Part shown: positions 41,382 to 49,146 of the stretch, piece after piece | How the letters are laid out: the number at the start of each line of letters is the position of its first letter | Position numbering within the stretch: position 1 is the first letter of the stretch | NCBI GenBank assembly: GCA_014763765.1 | Contig: JACXUT010000003.1 | Location: 1 to 59,994 of the forward strand | DNA from: Micrococcales bacterium | GTDB lineage: Bacteria > Actinomycetota > Actinomycetes > Actinomycetales > Cellulomonadaceae | Reading direction: 5' to 3' | DNA length: 59,994 bases | Notes under the pieces: model-generated | Seen by the model: only the letters and a program-made list of their open reading frames with translations | What the model was told of the DNA's origin: nothing | The model's database searches: none | Translations under genes and position numbers: made by a program

Positions 41382-41419
41382 GTCGGATTCGTCCCTTCGG
41401 GTGAACGGGACAAACCGGA
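41374..41419. repeat. Nested inverted repeat in the adhesin/sigma intergenic region
   Basis: TCCGGTT (41374-41380) pairs with AACCGGA (41413-41419), and inside it GTCCC (41391-41395) pairs with GGGAC (41407-41411). The outer arm overlaps the proposed ECF -35. It may be an operator or a leader structure; nothing else is recognised in this 215-nt gap apart from the promoter. Confidence 0.45.
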
Positions 41420-41492
41420 TACCTGCAATGTCCGGGACCTCTGGTTGGGTGGCCGGACCGCCTGAGCCCACCGGCGGTTCCCCCAGGAGGCG

Positions 41493-43328
41493 ATGGACGT
41501 CGTGCTGCCCGCGACGGAGAGGTCCGACACCGAGCTCGCGCAGCGTGTGCGCGACGGCGACCACGACGCGTACGGCGAGCTCTGGCGACGGCACGCGGAC
41601 GCGGGCCGCGCGGCCGCCCGCCGGATCACCGACCGGTTCGACCCCGACGACCTGGTGGCCGAGGCGTTCGCGCGGATCCTCGAGGCGCTCGGCGCGGGCC
41701 GCGGCCCCGACGGGGCGTTCCGGCCCTACCTGTACGCGACGATCCGCAACGTCGCCATGTCGTGGACCGCCCGCGCGGGCGCGACGACCAGCCTCGACGG
41801 GGTCGACGGGCCGGTGGACGAGCCGCCCGTCGCCCAGCGCCTCGCCGACGAGGCCCTGCTCGCCCGCGCCTACGCGTCGCTGCCGCCGGAGTGGGCCGAG
41901 GTGCTCTGGTACACCGAGCTCGAGGAGCTGACGCCGGCCGAGGTCGCACCGCTGATCGGCCTGCAGCCGAACGCCGCTGCGGCCCTGGCCTACCGCGCGC
42001 GGGAGGGGCTGCGGCGCGCGTGGCTGCAGGCCCACGTGACCCGGTTGCCCGAGCGGGCCGACTGCCGCTGGGTGGCCGAGCGCGTCGGCGACCACCACCG
42101 CGGGGCGCTGTCCCCGCGCGCCCGGCGCCGGTTCGACCGGCACCTCGAGACCTGCGACGACTGCCCGGTCCTCGTGGCCGAGGTCGGCACGGAGGCCGAG
42201 ATCCTGCTCCGGGCGCGGCTGCGCGCGCTGCTCTGGCCGCTGCCCGCCCTCGCGGTCGCCCTCCCCGGCGGGCCGCTCGCCGCCGGCGCGGCAGGCACCC
42301 CCGCCCCGCGCCGGCTGCGCCCGTCACGGCGGTCGCTCGCCACCGCGGCCGCTGCCGCTGCGGCGGTGCTCGCGCTCGCCGCCGGTGCGCTCGGGCTGGC
42401 ACGCCTCGGCGGCGGTGACGGACCCGCCCCGCAGGCGGCGGACGTCACGGCGCCCGAGGCGCCCACCCCGGGCCCGCAGCCGCCCGGCCCGGCCACCCCG
42501 GTGGACGACCCGGTGCCGGACGGCGCGGAGCAGCTTCCCCCGGACGACGACGCCACGCCGCCCCGGAGCCCGGCCCGGGAGGGTGACGGGACCCGCGGCG
42601 GCACGACGGCCGCACCCGCGGGGGACCTCCCGCCCGTCCCGGCGGCGCCGCCGGGACCCGCACCCGTGCACCCCGGCGCCCCGGCAGGGCCCGGGACGCC
42701 GGTGGACCCGGAGGTGCCGGTCGACCCCGAGGTGCCCGTCGACCCGGAGGTGCCCGTCGACCCCGAGGGCCCGGCCGCCCCGACCGTCGTCGACGTGCTC
42801 GCCGAGCCGCACTACCTGCCCGCGCTCTCCGGGACGGCGGTGCCCGGCGCGGTGGTCGAGCTCCGGACGGCCGACGGCGCCGTCCTCGGCGCCACCACGG
42901 CCGACGAGGCGGGCGCGTGGCGGGCCGCCGTGCAGGCGGACGTGGACGCGGGCACCGCGGTCACCCTGGTGGTCGTGCAGCGGGTGGACGACCTCGAGTC
43001 CCCGGTGGCCGGCCCGTTCGGCCCGTACACCGCGGAGGCGCCGGAGCTGCTGTCGCCGGCCGACGGCGAGGTGGTCGTCCCGGTGGCGCTGGACGGCGAC
43101 GGGGTGGCGGACGACCTCGAGGTGCGGTTCGGCGGCACCGCCGGGCTGCGCGTCGAGGCCGCCGTCGACGGCGTGCGCACGGGCCGGACGCACGTGCTCG
43201 CGGACGCCCCGCTGGTGCGGACCGTGCACGGGCTGACCCCGGGCGCGCACACGTTCGCCGTCCGGTACGCCGACCCCGACCGGGGGCTCGTCGGCGCCTG
43301 GGCCCGGGTCGCGTTCACGGTGCCGTGA
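41493..43328 (+). CDS. Membrane-anchored ECF sigma factor fused to anti-sigma zinc finger and ectodomain
   Basis: A 611-residue single chain. Residues ~10-90 are sigma region 2 (DTELAQRVRDGDHDAYGELWRRH, PDDLVAEAFARILEAL), and ~125-180 sigma region 4 (SLPPEWAEVLWYTELEELTPAEVAPLIGL). Residues 190-230 contain an anti-sigma zinc-finger pattern H217-LET-C221-DD-C224. A short hydrophobic stretch (~246-266) and a clear TM helix (281-306) follow. A Pro-rich stalk with four PVDPEV units (403-426) and a ~180-residue Ig/Big-like ectodomain complete it. Sigma, its inhibitor and an outside sensor are thus in one protein; release would need proteolysis or conformational change. AGGAGG lies only 2 nt before the ATG, so GTG 41502 may be the true start. 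Divergent from the adhesin. Confidence 0.85.
   Translation: MDVVLPATERSDTELAQRVRDGDHDAYGELWRRHADAGRAAARRITDRFDPDDLVAEAFARILEALGAGRGPDGAFRPYLYATIRNVAMSWTARAGATTSLDGVDGPVDEPPVAQRLADEALLARAYASLPPEWAEVLWYTELEELTPAEVAPLIGLQPNAAAALAYRAREGLRRAWLQAHVTRLPERADCRWVAERVGDHHRGALSPRARRRFDRHLETCDDCPVLVAEVGTEAEILLRARLRALLWPLPALAVALPGGPLAAGAAGTPAPRRLRPSRRSLATAAAAAAAVLALAAGALGLARLGGGDGPAPQAADVTAPEAPTPGPQPPGPATPVDDPVPDGAEQLPPDDDATPPRSPAREGDGTRGGTTAAPAGDLPPVPAAPPGPAPVHPGAPAGPGTPVDPEVPVDPEVPVDPEVPVDPEGPAAPTVVDVLAEPHYLPALSGTAVPGAVVELRTADGAVLGATTADEAGAWRAAVQADVDAGTAVTLVVVQRVDDLESPVAGPFGPYTAEAPELLSPADGEVVVPVALDGDGVADDLEVRFGGTAGLRVEAAVDGVRTGRTHVLADAPLVRTVHGLTPGAHTFAVRYADPDRGLVGAWARVAFTVP
42699..42770 (+). repeat. Four 18-bp repeats encoding PVDPEV
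   Basis: Four in-frame 18-nt units with only synonymous or minor differences encode the stalk of the sigma-factor fusion. Repeat-number change would lengthen or shorten the wall-spanning stalk without a frameshift. Confidence 0.85.
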
Positions 43329-43375
43329 CCGGGTGAAACGCGTGCTGGCCTGCGGGTTCCCGGCGCCCGGGACGG

Positions 43376-43381
43376 TACGGT
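43376..43381 (+). promoter_or_regulatory. -10 candidate for Ig-repeat surface protein
   Basis: TACGGT (TANNNT) lies 34 nt before the GTG at 43416 and would give a short leader containing the GAGGAG ribosome site. A GAAAC-N16-GTTC pair further upstream (from about 43334) is a weaker ECF-like alternative. Confidence 0.4.
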
Positions 43382-43415
43382 CCAGGCACAGCCACCCGTG
43401 ACCGAGGAGCCCCGC

Positions 43416-45140
43416 GTGCCCGTCGCCCGTCGTCGTCGCCCCCTGACCCGCGTGCGTGCCGCGCTCACCGCCGCCCTCGTGCTGGCCGCCGGGCTGCTCA
43501 CCGCGGGGCCCGCCGCGGCGGTCCCCTACGCCGTGACCGGCACGCCGACGGTGCCCGGCAGCGCGTGGCTCGGGCAGCCGCTGGCCGTGTCGCTCGCGGC
43601 CGTGGAGGTCACCCCGACGCCGGTCACCACGGCGGTCGACTGGTACTGGTCCGACGGCACGCAGCTCACGGACGACCGGGACGACCTGGTGTACGTGCCG
43701 ACGGAGGCCGACCTCGGCAAGTCGCTGTACGCCGCGGTGTGGTTCGGCGACGGGACCAGCGAGACGTACGTCGTCGGCACGAACATGACCGGAGCGGTCG
43801 CGACGCCGGGCTTCGACGCCACGCCCTCGTACGCCGTCACCGGCAGCGGCGTGGTCGGGCAGCCCCTGACGCTCACCGCCACCGGCGCGTGGTCGCCGGC
43901 GGCGGAGACGCTGACCTACGTGTGGCACCGCTACCCCGTCGACGCCGTCGTCGCGTCCGGCACCGGCAGCACGTTCGCCACGTACACCCCCGACGCCGAC
44001 GACGTCGGCTCCACGCTCTACGTCGTCGTCACCGCGACGGCGACGGGCCGGGTCACCAACACCCAGACCTCGACGGCGAGCACCACGGTGCACCTCGGGT
44101 CGTTCGACGGGGTCGGCCGCCCGACCGTCACCGGCTCCGGGCTCGTCGGGGACCCGTTCACCGCGGCCTTCGACACCGCCGGCGTGACCCCGGTCCCGGA
44201 CTCCGTGGACTACCAGTGGTACCGGACGGACGGCACGCCCGTGCCGGGCGCGACGTCCGCGACGTTCACCCCCGGCCTCGACCTGCTGGGCCAGCCGCTG
44301 TACGTGCAGGCCGTGCTCCACGCCGCCGGCCACCACGACTACCAGACGCTCGGCTCGGACTACACGCCGACCGTGTCGCTGCGCTCCTTCACCCCGGGCG
44401 CCGCGCCCCAGCTCGTCGGCCGGCACGTCCTCACCGGCTCGCTGACCGCCACGCTCGACACCGCCGCGTGGTCGCCGCAGCCGGAGTCGCTGACCTACCA
44501 GTGGTTCACGGCCGACGGCACGCCGGTGCCGGGCGCCACCGCGGCGACGCTGCTGCCGACGCGCGACCTCGTCGGGGAGAGTGTGTACGCCGTCGTCACC
44601 GCGCACGCGACCGGGTACCAGCCGTACGAGATCGCGACGCCCCCGTCCGGCCGGATCGCCGCACCCACCATCGCGGCGTCCACGGACAGCGCCGTCGCCG
44701 GCGACTCGGTGACCGTGGAGGTGTGGGGCCTGCTGCCCGACACGGAGTACACGCTCGAGCTGCACTCCACGCCGGTGTTCCTCGCGACCGCGCGCACGTC
44801 CGGCGAGGGCGTCCTGCGCGTCACCGTCGACCTCCCCGCCGGGACGCCCGCCGGCGACCACCACATCGTGGTGCTGCTGGACGGCGTCGCCGTGACGTCG
44901 GTGCCGGTCACGGTCGCCGCCGCGCCCGCGGACCCGGAGGCCCCGGCCGCCGCGCCCGCTGCCGCCGCGGCGCCGACGGCCGCCCGGCCGGCCGCGCTCG
45001 CCACGACCGGCGCCGACGACGCGGGAGGCCTGCTCGCGCTGGCCGTGCTGGCGCTCGTGGCCGGCGCCGCGGCCGTCACGGGCCGCTGGGTCGCGGCACG
45101 ACGCGCGCCGGTGCCCGTGCGCGTGACCCCCCGCCGGTAG
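43416..45140 (+). CDS. Sortase-anchored Ig-like repeat surface protein (LATTG)
   Basis: A secreted wall protein of about 574 residues. The signal peptide (AALTAALVLAAGLLTAGPAAA) is followed by four ~90-residue beta-sandwich repeats, each with a V-T-G-x-x-x-V-G-x-P-L start, a YxWYxxDGT core (for example YQWYRTDGTPVPGATS) and a LG/VG-x-x-L-Y-V/A-x-V ending, as in bacterial Ig-like cell-surface repeats. A final Ig-like domain, an Ala/Pro spacer, the sorting signal LATTG, a TM helix and an Arg-rich tail complete it. I prefer the GTG at 43416 because GAGGAG lies 6 nt upstream; the frame is open from a GTG at 43398. It lies 87 nt after the sigma fusion gene, same strand. Confidence 0.83.
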   Translation: MPVARRRRPLTRVRAALTAALVLAAGLLTAGPAAAVPYAVTGTPTVPGSAWLGQPLAVSLAAVEVTPTPVTTAVDWYWSDGTQLTDDRDDLVYVPTEADLGKSLYAAVWFGDGTSETYVVGTNMTGAVATPGFDATPSYAVTGSGVVGQPLTLTATGAWSPAAETLTYVWHRYPVDAVVASGTGSTFATYTPDADDVGSTLYVVVTATATGRVTNTQTSTASTTVHLGSFDGVGRPTVTGSGLVGDPFTAAFDTAGVTPVPDSVDYQWYRTDGTPVPGATSATFTPGLDLLGQPLYVQAVLHAAGHHDYQTLGSDYTPTVSLRSFTPGAAPQLVGRHVLTGSLTATLDTAAWSPQPESLTYQWFTADGTPVPGATAATLLPTRDLVGESVYAVVTAHATGYQPYEIATPPSGRIAAPTIAASTDSAVAGDSVTVEVWGLLPDTEYTLELHSTPVFLATARTSGEGVLRVTVDLPAGTPAGDHHIVVLLDGVAVTSVPVTVAAAPADPEAPAAAPAAAAAPTAARPAALATTGADDAGGLLALAVLALVAGAAAVTGRWVAARRAPVPVRVTPRR

Positions 45141-45152
45141 GGCCGGGCCCCG

Positions 45153-46076
45153 TCAGCCCTCCGCGGCCAGCGGCAGCCGGCGCACGCCCGCGAACCGGCG
45201 CGCCGACCCGTCCACCGGGTCGGTGAACGCCACCTCCGCGGCGAGCAGCTGGAGCGGCCGGGAGAAGTCGTCGACCGGCACGTCCAGCACCTCGGGGTAC
45301 AGCGGGTCGCCGACGATCGGGATGCCGAGCCCCAGCAGGTGCACCCGGAGCTGGTGCGTCCGGCCGGTGCGCGGTGTCAGCCGGTAGACGCCCCGCCCGT
45401 CCACCTCGGACTCGAGCTCGACCAGGGTCTCGGCGTTCGGCGGCGCGCCGGGCACCACCTCCGCCTGCCACCGGCCGCGCTCCTTGCGCAGGTGGTCGCG
45501 CACCACGACGGGCAGCGCGAGGTCCGGCCGCAGGGGCGCCAGGGCGCGGTAGGTCTTGGCGACGGCGCGGTGCTCGAACAGCGTCTGGTAGGCGCCGCGC
45601 CACCGCCGCTCGGTGCTGAGCAGCAGCAGGCCGGACGTCACGCGGTCCAGCCGGTGCAGCGGCGACAGCTCCGGCAGGCCGAGCTCCTCGCGCAGCCGCA
45701 CCACCACGCTCTCGCGCACGTGCCGGCCCCGGGGGATCGAGGACAGGAACGGGGGCTTGTCGACCACCACCAGGCGCTCGTCCCGGTGCACGACGTGGAC
45801 GGCGCCCGGAACCGGCGGCTCGTCCCGCAGCTCCCGGTGGAACCACACGAACCGGTGCGGCGCGTACGGGTCGTCCGCGCGCACGGGCCGGCCGTCCTCG
45901 CCGACGAACGCCCCCGAGGCCAGCATCCCGGGCACGTCGACGTGCCCGGGCAGGCGGTCGCGCAGCCAGGCGCCCATCGTCGGCCACGGGTCCACCCGGT
46001 CGCGCGCGCGGTCCGGGGTCCGGACCCACGCCGCCCCCAGGCCGTGGCGCGGGGGCAGGGGCGAGCGGGGCGGCAC
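45153..46076 (-). CDS. RluA family pseudouridine synthase
   Basis: A 307-residue RNA-modifying enzyme that isomerises uridine to pseudouridine in rRNA or tRNA. The catalytic motif HRLDRVTSGLLLL carries the essential Asp, and VVVDKPPFLSSIPRG, AKTYRAL and GRTHQLRVHLLGLGIPIVGDPLYP are standard RluA motifs. No S4 domain is visible at the N-terminus. The target site cannot be told from the sequence. GTG start, leaderless (TACCAT, 6 nt). Convergent with the Ig-repeat gene. Confidence 0.92.
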   Translation of the reverse strand: MPPRSPLPPRHGLGAAWVRTPDRARDRVDPWPTMGAWLRDRLPGHVDVPGMLASGAFVGEDGRPVRADDPYAPHRFVWFHRELRDEPPVPGAVHVVHRDERLVVVDKPPFLSSIPRGRHVRESVVVRLREELGLPELSPLHRLDRVTSGLLLLSTERRWRGAYQTLFEHRAVAKTYRALAPLRPDLALPVVVRDHLRKERGRWQAEVVPGAPPNAETLVELESEVDGRGVYRLTPRTGRTHQLRVHLLGLGIPIVGDPLYPEVLDVPVDDFSRPLQLLAAEVAFTDPVDGSARRFAGVRRLPLAAEG

Positions 46077-46082
46077 CCGGTG

Positions 46083-46088
46083 ATGGTA
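46083..46088 (-). promoter_or_regulatory. -10 element for leaderless RluA-type gene
   Basis: TACCAT on the minus strand, 6 nt before the GTG at 46076. Confidence 0.55.
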
Positions 46089-46113
46089 CGAGGCCGCCCG
46101 CCGCGCCGGACGC

Positions 46114-46395
46114 TCAGAACTCCTGGAGCTCCAGGAGGTTGTCCGTCCACGCGCCGTCCGCCCACGTCCGCAGGTGCGCGGCCCCGAAGGCCGGGTGCAC
46201 CGTCGTGACGCGCACCGAGGACGGGCCCTGCCCGACGTAGGCGTGGCCGCCCTCGGTGTCGATCCACTTCACCACGGCGGCGCGGGGGCTCACGCCGTGG
46301 TCGTTGTCCTCCAGGCTGGTCCACTGCACATCGGTGATGTGCTCGTGGTCCCGGACCCCGTCGGACAGGCGGATGTGGGTGATGCGGATGCTCAT
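46114..46395 (-). CDS. DUF3892 family protein
   Basis: A 93-residue protein of the DUF3892 family. HEHITDVQW near the N-terminus, WIDTEGGHAYVG in the middle and LRTWADGAWTDNLLELQEF at the end are the conserved blocks. The function of the family is unknown. No membrane or signal segment. GAGGAG lies 6 nt before the ATG, and the gene is a single small unit between RluA and yidC. Confidence 0.8.
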   Translation of the reverse strand: MSIRITHIRLSDGVRDHEHITDVQWTSLEDNDHGVSPRAAVVKWIDTEGGHAYVGQGPSSVRVTTVHPAFGAAHLRTWADGAWTDNLLELQEF

Positions 46396-46481
46396 GGCGC
46401 GTTCTCCTCGACCACCGGCTGGGGCGCGACGCTGCGCCCTGGCCCAGCGTCCCGCCGCCCGCACGGCACCCGGAAGGGACT

Positions 46482-47285
46482 TCAGTCCGTGGCCGGGCGC
46501 GCGGGCGGTGCCGGCGGCAGCGGGTACCGGCGGCGCAGCACGCGGCGCTGGACGTACGTCCACGCGACCGTGACCAGCAGGTACAGGCCGGCCGCGAGCG
46601 GCACCACGCACGCGACCACCGCCGTCGTCAGCGGGAGCATCCCGAGAAGCCGCTGCGCGCCGGGTCCGGCGAGCGGTCCCGCGGGCGCACCCGCCCCGGT
46701 CTCGGGTGCCGACGGCGCCAGCGGGCCCCCGGGTCGCGCCGCCCGCCGGCTGAGCTCACCCACCGCCGCGACGGCCGCGACGACGGCGCCGAGGACGAGC
46801 AGGGTCGCCGCCGACGCGCCACCGCCGCCCAGGACGCCCACGAGGCTCGACCCGAGCGGCACGCCGGCCAGCGTCTCGCCCAGCAGGGCGTTCGGGTGCC
46901 CGGCGAGCTGCGGGTGGACGAACACCGCGTAGATCACGCCGACCACCGGCGCCTGGAGGAGCACCGGCAGGCACCCGGCGAACGGCGTGGTGCCCTCGTC
47001 GGCGTAGAGCTGCAGCGTCGCGGCCTGGAGCTTCTCGGGCTGGTGGCGGTGCCGCCGCCGGAGCTCCGCGAGCCGGGGCGCGAGACGGGCCCGGGTCTGC
47101 TCCGCGCGCGCCTGCGAGACGCCGACGGGGACGAGCGCGGCGCGCACGAGCAGGGTCACGAGCACGACGGCGGCGGCCGCGGCACCGCTGCCGGCGAGGG
47201 GTTCGAGCAGGTGGGTCAGGCCCATGAGGGCGCGGTAGGCCGTGTCGAGCACGGCGGCGACGGGGGGCAGGGAGAGCAGGTCCAT
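46482..47285 (-). CDS. YidC/Oxa1-type membrane protein insertase (short paralogue)
   Basis: A 267-residue membrane insertase. Helix 1 lies near residues 35-55 (AAAAAVVLVTLLVRAALVP) with the conserved arginine at its end, as needed in the hydrophilic groove. A cytoplasmic coiled region (QARAEQTRARLAPRLAELRRRH) follows, then TPFAGCLPVLLQAPVVGVIYAVF, the strongest YidC signature. Further helices end with a basic tail. It lacks the long periplasmic domain of Gram-negative YidC. Not next to rnpA/rpmH, so it is probably a second, accessory YidC. A DUF6412 gene lies upstream. Confidence 0.87.
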   Translation of the reverse strand: MDLLSLPPVAAVLDTAYRALMGLTHLLEPLAGSGAAAAAVVLVTLLVRAALVPVGVSQARAEQTRARLAPRLAELRRRHRHQPEKLQAATLQLYADEGTTPFAGCLPVLLQAPVVGVIYAVFVHPQLAGHPNALLGETLAGVPLGSSLVGVLGGGGASAATLLVLGAVVAAVAAVGELSRRAARPGGPLAPSAPETGAGAPAGPLAGPGAQRLLGMLPLTTAVVACVVPLAAGLYLLVTVAWTYVQRRVLRRRYPLPPAPPARPATD

Positions 47286-47402
47286 GGTGGGTCCTCGGTC
47301 GTGACGGGCGGGTACGCGTCCGCCGACCGACCCGTGCGCGCGGGCGACCGGTCACCGCGCGCTGCGCGGTGTCGGGTGGAGAGGTGCCTCGGGACGGGTG
47401 GG

Positions 47403-47699
47403 TCAGCCGAGGAGCAGGCCGGGTGCCCGGGGACGGGGCCGCCCCGGGGCGTCGGGGTCGCTCTGCGCCGTGGAGGGCCCGGCGTCGGCCGTCGCGCGGA
47501 CGTGCCCGGCGGGGACCGCGGCGACGTCGAGCACCAGGCCGCGCAGCCCGCGGGCCAGCAGCGCCGTCGCGACCGCGACCGCGAGGGTGGTGGCACCGGC
47601 GAGCACCAACGTGCTCGTCAGCGTGCCCGCCCCGAGGAGGAGCGCCAGCGACACCACGGCGTCGCGCAGCAGCTCGACGAGGGGCAGGGCGTCTCCCAC
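47403..47699 (-). CDS. DUF6412 family small membrane protein
   Basis: A 98-residue protein with two hydrophobic helices (AVVSLALLLGAGTLTSTLVLAG and TTLAVAVATALLARGL) and a cytoplasmic tail ending DPDAPGRPRPRAPG, the hallmark of DUF6412 proteins in actinobacteria. Function unknown. GAGAGGAA lies 5 nt before the GTG. It is 117 nt upstream of the YidC paralogue on the same strand, so the two may be transcribed together. Confidence 0.75.
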   Translation of the reverse strand: MGDALPLVELLRDAVVSLALLLGAGTLTSTLVLAGATTLAVAVATALLARGLRGLVLDVAAVPAGHVRATADAGPSTAQSDPDAPGRPRPRAPGLLLG

Positions 47700-47806
47700 C
47701 GGGGTTCCTCTCGTCCGGAGGTGCTGGTGCGGCCCAGCGTAGCCGGTCACGAAATCAGGTAGGTCGAGGGCGGCGTCGGCCTGCTCACCCCCGACGAGGG
47801 CGACCC

Positions 47807-47902
47807 GTGGCGCGACGCCTGATCCTGGACACGGGCGCCCTGATCGCGTTCGAGCGCGGCGCGCTCGACCGGGCGGCCCTGGCCGACGCAGCCGCGCGCT
47901 GA
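47807..47902 (+). pseudogene. Remnant of a VapC-type PIN-domain toxin
   Basis: A GTG at 47807 opens a 31-codon frame reading VARRLILDTGALIAFERG and then ALDRAALADAAAR before TGA. L-I-L-D-T-G-x-L-I-A-F/A-E-R-G is the first strand and catalytic Asp of PIN-domain nucleases, which continue for ~130 residues; here the rest is missing. In another frame a 19-codon tail (ending GDPWRDA) stops at 47822, overlapping the GTG as an antitoxin stop normally overlaps the toxin start. The flanking 47700-48010 region otherwise holds only a terminator hairpin. Confidence 0.6.
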
Positions 47903-47921
47903 CCCGCCGCCCGCCGACCTG

Positions 47922-47945
47922 CCCCGGGCACACGCGTGCCCGGGG
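47922..47945. terminator. Perfect hairpin between vapC remnant and GH172 operon
   Basis: CCCCGGGCAC (47922-47931) and GTGCCCGGGG (47936-47945) form a 10-bp stem with a 4-nt loop, about 65 nt beyond the GH172 stop on the minus strand. It probably terminates the GH172 operon. Confidence 0.65.
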
Positions 47946-48010
47946 TCCGTCACGGGGGACCCCGGGCACGCGCCGCGCCGCGTCCGGCGCGGGTCGGTGA
48001 CCGCCGGGCC

Positions 48011-49108
48011 TCAGCGCGGCTCGCGCAGCGGGGCGGGCGGCAGCGGCTCGCGGGCGCCGCCCGGCGTGTCCTGGTACCAGTACGCCGTCGTGCAGACGTC
48101 GTCCGCCCGCTCGAACAGGCGTCCGCCGCGGTCGCCGATCTGCTGGAGCGTGACGCGCAGCCCGGTGGCGAACCGGATCGGGTCGGGCAGGTGCCAGCGG
48201 TACATGCCGTGGCTCGGCGGCATCGTCGTGTCGTACGGCGAGTGCGCGGTGCCGTCCTCGACGATCCGCTGGTGGTAGCCGAGGTACGCCGAGCTGAACG
48301 TCTGCGCGCGGGGCACGGGGACCGCGCCGAGGTGGTCCTGGAACGCCCACGCGCCGCCGACGTAGTCCTCGACGCCGGTGCCGCAGATGGTCGGCAGGTC
48401 GGTGTCGTCGTCGACGAAGAACTTCATCTCGCCCTCGCCCCACCAGAACCGCTCGAGGGCGGTGACGCCGATGTAGGTGCCGACGTACGCCCCGCGGCCG
48501 GTCACCCCGTCGAGCACGACGTGGTCGGTGCCGCGCGGCGCGGCGGGGTCGGAGCGCCGCCAGGCGGCGTGCAGGTAGCCGACGTCGTCGCCCAGGTCGT
48601 CGTCCAGCGAGTACGAGATCTCGTAGAACACGTACGGGATGTCCCCGGCGTGCTGGTTGACGAGCTCGATGCGCGCCCGCCGCCGGAACGGCATCGGCAG
48701 GTAGCAGTTGAACCCGCCGTTCGGTGCGACGACCACGGCCTCGGACGTCATGACGGACGCCGTGGCGAACCCGCTGCAGAAGAAGTCCCCGAACGGCACC
48801 TCGACGGCCGGCTCCTCCGCGTCGTCCCACGTCATGCGGAGCACGAGGTCCCGCAGCACGTACGGCCCCGCCTCGGTGTCGCGTGGCAGCGTGAACCACA
48901 GGTGCCGGATGACGCCGGGCCCCTCGATGTCCGCGATGGTCAGCGCCTCGCCGGCCGGCACCGGCACGCACGGCCGGCCCTTGCGACCCGGCCCGAGCGC
49001 GGAGGCGGCCGAGCCGCCGGCGCCCGGGGCACCGGTGGGGTTCTCGGCGCTCAGCGACCGGGTCCGGGTCCCGTCGAGGACGGCGTAGGCGGGCGTGGCG
49101 AGGGGCAC
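48011..49108 (-). CDS. GH172 (DUF2961) glycoside hydrolase
   Basis: A 365-residue enzyme of the DUF2961/GH172 family, whose known members act on alpha-D-fructofuranosides or D-arabinofuranosides. GPGVIRHLWFTLP and VEVPFGDFFCSGF are typical N-terminal strands, GFNCYLPMPFRRRARIELVN is the middle, and CGTGVEDYVGGAWAFQ carries the GTGxEDYxGGAW signature with a catalytic-site glutamate. No signal peptide, so it works on imported oligosaccharides. Last gene of a LacI-controlled ABC operon, 38 nt after the permease. AGGAG precedes the GTG. Confidence 0.88.
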   Translation of the reverse strand: MPLATPAYAVLDGTRTRSLSAENPTGAPGAGGSAASALGPGRKGRPCVPVPAGEALTIADIEGPGVIRHLWFTLPRDTEAGPYVLRDLVLRMTWDDAEEPAVEVPFGDFFCSGFATASVMTSEAVVVAPNGGFNCYLPMPFRRRARIELVNQHAGDIPYVFYEISYSLDDDLGDDVGYLHAAWRRSDPAAPRGTDHVVLDGVTGRGAYVGTYIGVTALERFWWGEGEMKFFVDDDTDLPTICGTGVEDYVGGAWAFQDHLGAVPVPRAQTFSSAYLGYHQRIVEDGTAHSPYDTTMPPSHGMYRWHLPDPIRFATGLRVTLQQIGDRGGRLFERADDVCTTAYWYQDTPGGAREPLPPAPLREPR

Positions 49109-49146
49109 GGCGGAGCTCCTGGGGGTCGGGGACGGGACGGGCGCGG

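Noticed and set aside
35203..41931. A 2242-codon open frame on the plus strand opposite the adhesin gene
   Set aside because: Its translation is dominated by Arg, Gly, Val and His in the way GC-rich antisense frames are. The minus-strand frame has a signal peptide, repeat domains and a sorting signal.
42699..42770. CRISPR-like short repeats
   Set aside because: The units are contiguous, in frame and encode PVDPEV; there are no spacers.
41493..43328. Two separate genes (sigma factor and surface protein) instead of a fusion
   Set aside because: The frame is continuous through the zinc finger, TM helix and stalk, with no internal start having a good ribosome site at the boundary. A sequencing error cannot be fully excluded.
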